In this document: positions 59,101 to 64,000 of the stretch, piece after piece
Layout of the letters: each line of letters starts with the position of its first letter
How positions within the stretch are numbered: the first letter of the stretch is position 1
Source: Flavobacterium enshiense DK69
GTDB taxonomy: Bacteria > Bacteroidota > Bacteroidia > Flavobacteriales > Flavobacteriaceae
Assembly (NCBI RefSeq): GCF_000498495.1
Contig: NZ_AVCS01000002.1
Coordinates: 1 to 64,000 of the forward strand
DNA length: 64,000 nt
Reading direction: 5' to 3'
Notes under the pieces: generated by a model
Databases searched by the model: none
Seen by the model: only the letters and a program-made list of their open reading frames with translations
What the model was told of the DNA's origin: nothing
Made by a program: the position numbers and the translations under genes

Positions 59101-61122
59101 CTATTTCAAAGTGACAGTGCTCACATCAACGGTTATTTCTTTTAATCGCTTTTCAACTTCCGGTGTCATGCTAGCTTGGTAACGGCCGTTTAAATGTTTG
59201 GCAAGGAATTTTTCTGCTTCGGCATACATCGCCATATTATTGACAGGTCTTGCAAAACCATGTCCCTCATCGGGTGCTAAAATATAGGAGACAGGAAATC
59301 CTCTGTCGCGTAATGCAACAACTATTTGATCTGATTCTGCTTTGTTCACTCTTGGGTCATTCGCTCCTTGTACTACCATGAGAGGTGTTTTAATTTTATT
59401 GGCATGGGTCAAAGGTGATTGTCGTACTAGCTGTTCTTTGCCTTCAGGGGTGGTTGGGTCTCCCATTCTCAAATAAAACACTTTTCGAATTGATTCCCAA
59501 TAAGGAGGGATGGAGTTAAGTAACGTGTTCAGATTGGAAGGTCCTACGATGGAAACGGCTGCGGCATAAGTGTCTGGCGTGAATGTTACACCGGCTAATG
59601 TTGCATACCCCCCGTAAGAGCCGCCCATTATGCCGACTCTTTTAGGGTCCGCAATACCTTGATTAACCAGGTATTTGACTCCCCAAGTGATGTCGTCCTG
59701 CATTTTTTGCCCCCATTCATTATTCCCGGCATCAATGAATTTTTTGCCGTAGCCGCTCGAACCTCTGAAATTTGGGAGTAGAACTGCATAACCTCTATTG
59801 GCTAAAAATTGAGGAAGCCCACCATACCCCCAATAAATTCTCGACCATGGACCACCGTGAGGAACCACAATTAATGGAAGATTTTTTTTGTCAACACCTT
59901 TAGGTAAAACCAAAAAGGCCGGTATTTCCATTCCATCTGAAGATTTATAGGAAATGGAATTCATTTTCGCTAAATTTTTGATTGGGATTTTTGGTCTGGG
60001 TGAATATTGAAAAGTTGTTTTTTTCGTTGTTCTGTCGAAGAGATACACACTGCCAGGGTTGATATCACTTGAAACATTGAAAAGCCAGAGATTTTCATCA
60101 AAGTTGGAAGAAAAGAATGAGATATCATCATTAGGAAATGATTTTTGAATCATTTTATAATCATTTTCAAATCTCTTGTCTTTCCAGTAGATTCTTCGTC
60201 TGCTGTCATTGTAAATTGTTGAAATGATTGATTTTGTTTTTTCGGAAAAATTAAGACTATTTAAATCAACTTTGTTTAGAGGATCTTTTTCTACAAACTC
60301 TTCTTTTTTGGTTATGGGATCTAATAAGATTAATTGTGAGAAGTTTATATCATCACCTTTGTTGGTTACGATATAAATTTTCTTGTTGTCTTTGTCAAAA
60401 ATGTATGGATCGGACGACTCAAATGAGTTGGTACTGTATATTTTTTCGAAGCCATTCTTTTCAACCCTTAATATATCATTACTTCCGTCCTGATTGGAAC
60501 GTGTGGCTAATCGTAAGTTACCGTCCCAGTCAAAAATCCAGCCGGTAATTCTGTCGGTTTCCAAGTTTTTATAAATTAAGGTTTTTTCTCCTGTGGAAAT
60601 TTTTAATTTATAAAGATCATGCCATGCTTTATCGCGGTCGTTTAATCCTATGTAAATTATATCGGGATCATTTAATGGAAGTTCATAAATATAAACCCTG
60701 ACACCTTTTAAGTTTGTTAAGTCTTTACTTGTTGGCACATCTTGTCCTTTTTTTAAGGCTTCATTTGGGTCGATCGCATAAAGGTTGAAATTTTCATCAC
60801 CTCCTTTATCTTGAGAATACAGGATATACTTCCCATTTCTCGACCAGAAGTAATTGGAAATAGGACGCAGGGTATCAGCTGAGACTGGTTTGGCTTTTTT
60901 GAAGTCCTCATTAGTTTTTTTTACCCAAATGTTCCTCGTTCCTTTATAGGTTTTAATGAAAGAAATAAATTTACCGTCGGGTGACAATTGCGCTCCGGTA
61001 ATTTCAGGATCCCCAAAAAACAACTCTCTGTCAATAATGGGAGGCAATTGTTTTTTTTGCGCCAAATTGGTCAGACTCATTAAAGCAAAACCAATAAAAA
61101 AAATAATCTTGATTTGTTTCAT
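59101..61122 (-). CDS. S9-family serine peptidase (prolyl oligopeptidase / acylaminoacyl peptidase type)
   Basis: 673 aa with signal peptide (IKIIFFIGFALMSLTNLAQ). The N-terminal ~400 residues are a beta-propeller (repeats such as SPDGKFISFIKTYKGTRNIWVKK, WSRNGKYILYSQDKGGDENFNLYAID). The C-terminal alpha/beta-hydrolase domain holds the triad Ser502 (GGSYGGYATL), Asp589 (GANDPRVN) and His621 (DEGHGFA). HGGPWSRIYWGYG carries the oxyanion loop. Cleaves oligopeptides in the periplasm. No neighbouring peptidase genes. Confidence 0.94.
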   Translation of the reverse strand: MKQIKIIFFIGFALMSLTNLAQKKQLPPIIDRELFFGDPEITGAQLSPDGKFISFIKTYKGTRNIWVKKTNEDFKKAKPVSADTLRPISNYFWSRNGKYILYSQDKGGDENFNLYAIDPNEALKKGQDVPTSKDLTNLKGVRVYIYELPLNDPDIIYIGLNDRDKAWHDLYKLKISTGEKTLIYKNLETDRITGWIFDWDGNLRLATRSNQDGSNDILRVEKNGFEKIYSTNSFESSDPYIFDKDNKKIYIVTNKGDDINFSQLILLDPITKKEEFVEKDPLNKVDLNSLNFSEKTKSIISTIYNDSRRRIYWKDKRFENDYKMIQKSFPNDDISFFSSNFDENLWLFNVSSDINPGSVYLFDRTTKKTTFQYSPRPKIPIKNLAKMNSISYKSSDGMEIPAFLVLPKGVDKKNLPLIVVPHGGPWSRIYWGYGGLPQFLANRGYAVLLPNFRGSSGYGKKFIDAGNNEWGQKMQDDITWGVKYLVNQGIADPKRVGIMGGSYGGYATLAGVTFTPDTYAAAVSIVGPSNLNTLLNSIPPYWESIRKVFYLRMGDPTTPEGKEQLVRQSPLTHANKIKTPLMVVQGANDPRVNKAESDQIVVALRDRGFPVSYILAPDEGHGFARPVNNMAMYAEAEKFLAKHLNGRYQASMTPEVEKRLKEITVDVSTVTLK

Positions 61123-61448
61123 AATCCTAATAGTTTAATGTTACTTATGGCCAAATGGCTATTTGCTTATGCAGTAATTACTAATGATAATGAAAAATGT
61201 AGGTAGGGGAATTCTGAATTGGATCTTAAAGATACCTTTTTTTAGAGAATCACTTTCTTTTTTACGTTAATGTGTAATTTTATTTCGTTGATTTTTAGGT
61301 GTTTGTTTTTTAAATGGTTTTGTTTAAGTATGATCTTGATTTAAAACTTGTTTCGATTTGAAAAAACATAAAAAAAACCGCCCTGCAAAATGCAAAAAGC
61401 GGTTTTTAAACAAACTAAACCAATTTTCAAGTCAGATAACCCTTTGGG
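61123..61448. other. Intergenic region between S9 peptidase and acyl-CoA dehydrogenase genes
   Basis: 326 bases. Holds the acyl-CoA dehydrogenase terminator at 61373-61407; the rest should carry the S9 promoter, which I could not place. No small gene seen. Confidence 0.45.
61373..61407 (-). terminator. Terminator after the acyl-CoA dehydrogenase gene
   Basis: AAAAACCGC (61373-61381) pairs with GCGGTTTTT (61399-61407); inner TGCA pairing; runs of T on the minus strand side. Confidence 0.88.
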
Positions 61449-63278
61449 TTAAAAGCAGTAAGTGTTTTCAGCCACAACTTTGGCAGCGATAGTTTCTCGT
61501 AAAGCCGCTACGTTTGGCATGTTTGTGTATTTTGTGAATCGGCGTAATCCCATTAACATCATTCGTTGTTCATCGCCTTCAGCAAAAGAGGCGATACCTT
61601 CTTTTCCTTTTTGAGTGATGATGTCTACAGCATGATATAAATACAATTGCGCCATTGCAATTTGTTCTTTTACGTTTTCAGCACCTTTTGATTTTGCTAA
61701 TTTTTCGGTTCTCAGAACGGTACTTTCCGCCATGTAGATTTCGATCAGCATATCGGCAGCAGCCAGCAGCAGTTGTTGGTGTGCTTCTAAATCAGGGCCA
61801 TATTTCTGAACTGCAGAACCTGCAACCATTAAAAAGGCTTTTTTCAGTTTTCTGATCATTTCTTTTTCTTCCGCAAATAATTCGGAATGATCAGGCATGT
61901 CGAAAGAAGGGATTCCCATTAATTCCTCAGCCACTTTCATCGCAGGGCCTAATAAATCAACATGTCCTTTCATTGCTTTTTTAATTAACATCCCCACCGA
62001 AAGCATGCGGTTAATTTCGTTGGTACCCTCATAAATACGGGCAATACGCGCATCTCTCCAGGCAGCTTCCATCGGAGTGTCTTCAGAGAATCCCATTCCT
62101 CCAAATACTTGGATACCTTCGTCGGTACAGTTTTGAATATCTTCAGAAACAGCAACTTTAAGGATGGAACATTCTATAGCAAATTCTTCAACTCCTTTTA
62201 ATTCGGCTTCCTGATGTGAATTTCCTTCGGCTTCACGTGCATTGATTCTTTCTTCGATACTGCCAGTGGCGCGGTATGTTGCACTTTCGCCGGCATAACA
62301 TGAAGCAGACATCTCTGCAATTTTAGAACGGATCGCTCCGAAATTAGCAATAGGAGTATTAAACTGCAGTCTTTCGTTAGCGTATTTAACAGCTCCGGAT
62401 ATAGTTCGGCGCTGTGCATCCAAACAAGCGGCAGCCAATTTAATACGACCAACGTTTAAGGCGTTCATGGCAATTTTGAAACCTTCTCCGCGACCGGCCA
62501 ACATATTCTCAACAGGAACTACCGTGTCACTGAAAAATACCTGACGGGTAGAAGAGGAACGGATTCCCAGTTTGTGCTCTTCCTCGCCAAGGGTAATCCC
62601 GTTTGGATTGGCAGGATCGTATTCCACTATGAAACCAGTAATGTTTTTGTCGTGTTCGATGCGTGCAAAAACAATCATCAGGCGACAGAAACCGGCATTG
62701 GAAATCCACATTTTCTGTCCGTTGATTTTATAGCTTTTACCATCGGCTGAAAGTTCTGCTCTCGTTTTTCCGGAATTAGCATCCGAACCGGCATCCGGCT
62801 CTGTCAGACAGTAGGAACCAAACCATTCCCCGCTGGCTAATTTCGGAATATATTTTTGTTTTTGCTCTTCGGTTCCATATAAAGTAATAGGCAATGTACC
62901 AATCCCGGTATGTGCTCCAAAAGCGGTCGAGAACGAACCTGTTGCACCGGAGATATAATCACAAACCAATACCGTATTGGTGAATCCCATGCCTAATCCA
63001 CCGTATTCTTCCGGAACGGCTATACTCAGAAAACCTAGTTCTCCGGCTTTCTTCATGCACTCTTCGGTATAGGCATAATCTTTTTGTTCAAATTTATCTT
63101 TATGGGCCCAAAGTTCTTTATCAACAAACTCTTTTACCGAGTCCCGCATCATAATCTGATCTTCTGTGAAATCTTCCGGCGTGAAAACAGTTTCACATTT
63201 TGTTTCTTTGACAAGGAATTGACCTCCTCTGGTGATATCTTCCATGGTTTTTTTGTTTTGTATTAGAATATCTTCCAT
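61449..63278 (-). CDS. Acyl-CoA dehydrogenase with C-terminal extension
   Basis: 609 aa if started at the ATG at 63278, 598 if started at the ATG at 63245. Both starts read MEDI, because the sequence ATGGAAGATAT is repeated 33 bases apart, so the choice is open; homologues begin near MEDITRGGQFLVKET. FAD-dependent enzyme: EEYGGLGMGFTNT, GSYCLTEPDAGSDANSGKT, MWISNAGFCRLMIVFA, RGEGFKIAMNALNVGRIKLAAAC, FGGMGFSEDTPMEAAWRDARIARIYEGTNEINR with the catalytic Glu in YEGTNE. The ~170-residue tail resembles ACAD9/VLCAD-type extension. First step of fatty-acid beta-oxidation; follows a thiolase gene on the same strand. Confidence 0.93.
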   Translation of the reverse strand: MEDILIQNKKTMEDITRGGQFLVKETKCETVFTPEDFTEDQIMMRDSVKEFVDKELWAHKDKFEQKDYAYTEECMKKAGELGFLSIAVPEEYGGLGMGFTNTVLVCDYISGATGSFSTAFGAHTGIGTLPITLYGTEEQKQKYIPKLASGEWFGSYCLTEPDAGSDANSGKTRAELSADGKSYKINGQKMWISNAGFCRLMIVFARIEHDKNITGFIVEYDPANPNGITLGEEEHKLGIRSSSTRQVFFSDTVVPVENMLAGRGEGFKIAMNALNVGRIKLAAACLDAQRRTISGAVKYANERLQFNTPIANFGAIRSKIAEMSASCYAGESATYRATGSIEERINAREAEGNSHQEAELKGVEEFAIECSILKVAVSEDIQNCTDEGIQVFGGMGFSEDTPMEAAWRDARIARIYEGTNEINRMLSVGMLIKKAMKGHVDLLGPAMKVAEELMGIPSFDMPDHSELFAEEKEMIRKLKKAFLMVAGSAVQKYGPDLEAHQQLLLAAADMLIEIYMAESTVLRTEKLAKSKGAENVKEQIAMAQLYLYHAVDIITQKGKEGIASFAEGDEQRMMLMGLRRFTKYTNMPNVAALRETIAAKVVAENTYCF

Positions 63279-63301
63279 AGTTTTTAATTTTTTTTTCTCA
63301 A

Positions 63302-63390
63302 ACTTGTCATTTCGACGAAAGAGAAATCACGTTATACAATAGTTTTACTTTATCAGATTGCTTTATCCTGGAGTCCCCTTTCGTCAGAAA
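63302..63390. repeat. Degenerate inverted-repeat element between thiolase and acyl-CoA dehydrogenase genes
   Basis: TTGTCATTTCGACGAAAGAGAAATCAC, a phrase I recall from many flavobacterial intergenic repeats, begins at 63304. An exact 8-bp inverted repeat GACGAAAG (63314-63321) / CTTTCGTC (63378-63385) flanks it, and CAGAAAGACAG follows. It looks like an eroded copy of a palindromic, MITE-like element; only one copy was seen in the window. Confidence 0.5.
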
Positions 63391-63411
63391 GACAGAAAGA
63401 AGAAGCGTTTA

Positions 63412-64000
63412 TTATAATAACTCGTAAATTCCAGCAGTTCCTTGTCCTGTTCCCACACACATGGTTACCATTCCATATTTGTTACCGCGGCGTTTCATTT
63501 CGTCGAATAACTGAACAGAAAGTTTAGCGCCGGTACAACCCAGAGGATGCCCTAAGGCAATAGCGCCACCGTTTACGTTTACGATATCGGGATTTAATCC
63601 CAATTCACGGATAACGGCTAAAGATTGCGATGCAAATGCTTCGTTAAGTTCGATTAATTCGATGTCTTTTAATTGCATGCCGGCCTGTTTTACGGCTTTC
63701 GGAATGGCTTTTACAGGGCCGATTCCCATAATTCTTGGCTCTACACCAGAAGAAGCGAAGTTGACTAATCTTGCAATCGGTTCAAGGTTTAATTCTTTTA
63801 CTAATTCTTCCGACATTACCAGTACGAATGCCGCACCGTCGCTCATTTGTGAAGAGTTTCCTGCTGTAACCGAACCATCGGCAGCAAAAACAGGTTTCAA
63901 TTTTGATAATGCATCTTTATTTGTATCCGCTCTCGGACCTTCATCTTTAGTGACAACATAAGATTTGGCTGCTTTTTTACCATTCTCATCGATATAAACC
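63412..64000 (-). CDS. Acetyl-CoA C-acyltransferase (thiolase), C-terminal part, cut by window edge
   Basis: About 196 codons are open to the edge. The C-terminal thiolase half shows VTAGNSSQMSDGAAFVLVMSEE, ELNEAFASQS, NVNGGAIALGHPLGCTGAKL with active-site His, and the second active cysteine in MCVGTGQGTAG. The N-terminal nucleophile Cys lies beyond the window. Likely the beta-oxidation FadA/thiolase partner of the downstream acyl-CoA dehydrogenase gene; the 133-base gap between them holds a repeat, so co-transcription is possible but not certain. Confidence 0.92.
   Translation of the reverse strand, partial: VYIDENGKKAAKSYVVTKDEGPRADTNKDALSKLKPVFAADGSVTAGNSSQMSDGAAFVLVMSEELVKELNLEPIARLVNFASSGVEPRIMGIGPVKAIPKAVKQAGMQLKDIELIELNEAFASQSLAVIRELGLNPDIVNVNGGAIALGHPLGCTGAKLSVQLFDEMKRRGNKYGMVTMCVGTGQGTAGIYELL

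Overview
The window is a 64 kb piece of a low-GC Bacteroidetes chromosome, most likely from Flavobacterium or a close relative in the Flavobacteriaceae. The evidence is a secreted protease with a type IX secretion (T9SS) C-terminal sorting domain, a large surface protein with Ig-like repeats, family-specific proteins (DUF4834, DUF4870, DUF6146, TIGR02757, BatA-VWA), LuxC-type acyl-CoA reductase, an AT-rich gene style without Shine-Dalgarno sites, and several promoters of the Bacteroidetes form TTTG-N17..23-TAnnTTTG. No rRNA, tRNA, CRISPR array, prophage or intact insertion sequence was seen. Two genes are cut by the edges: a surface protein at the left and a thiolase at the right.

Layout. 1-9 kb: partial surface protein, CPA2 cation/proton antiporter, NTF2-like lipoprotein, purB, polysaccharide deacetylase, sirtuin. 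9-16.5 kb: ECF sigma/anti-sigma pair, trmH, a carboxypeptidase-regulatory-domain protein, DEAD-box helicase with RGG tail, rdgB and two tandem lipoprotein paralogues. 16.5-24 kb: GNAT-nitrilase fusion, doxX, second ECF sigma with folE, an alpha-oxoamine synthase (possibly for sphingolipid or sulfonolipid), a 30-aa membrane peptide, a GNAT protein and an outer-membrane transporter-like protein. 24-37 kb: yfhO-crcB-glycosyltransferase operon, M28 protease with sorting domain, beta-barrel protein, uvrA, a third sigma factor followed by a 47-aa protein, nth and bcp. 37-46 kb: conserved 490-aa unknown, MBL hydrolase, BatA-VWA / dihydroorotase-like / DUF4870 / esterase operon, second DEAD-box helicase. 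46-50.5 kb: a tightly overlapping operon of HEAT-repeat membrane protein, BcsA/PgaC-like GT2, TPR plus YaiO-like barrel, and CheY-like regulator; it looks like a synthase-dependent polysaccharide secretion machine. 50.5-64 kb: TIGR02757, lolD-like ATPase, msrA, DUF6787/DUF6146, DUF937 with an EF-hand, serA, serC and a small HAD phosphatase, luxC/ferredoxin divergent pair, S9 peptidase, acyl-CoA dehydrogenase and thiolase.

Most of this is ordinary housekeeping. The points I rate highest are: (1) the HEAT-GT2-YaiO-receiver operon; (2) a family of degenerate 7-bp repeats of form CAGNNNN that starts at or just after stop codons at four gene ends, always with CAG on the sense strand; (3) a small HAD phosphatase 3 bp upstream of serC-serA, a candidate for the phosphoserine phosphatase step; (4) two tiny genes of 30 and 47 aa; (5) three enzymes that have lost hallmark metal ligands (sirtuin without Zn cysteines, endonuclease III without the Fe-S cysteines, dihydroorotase homologue without HxH). 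All functional assignments rest on reading motifs by eye; no database search was run.
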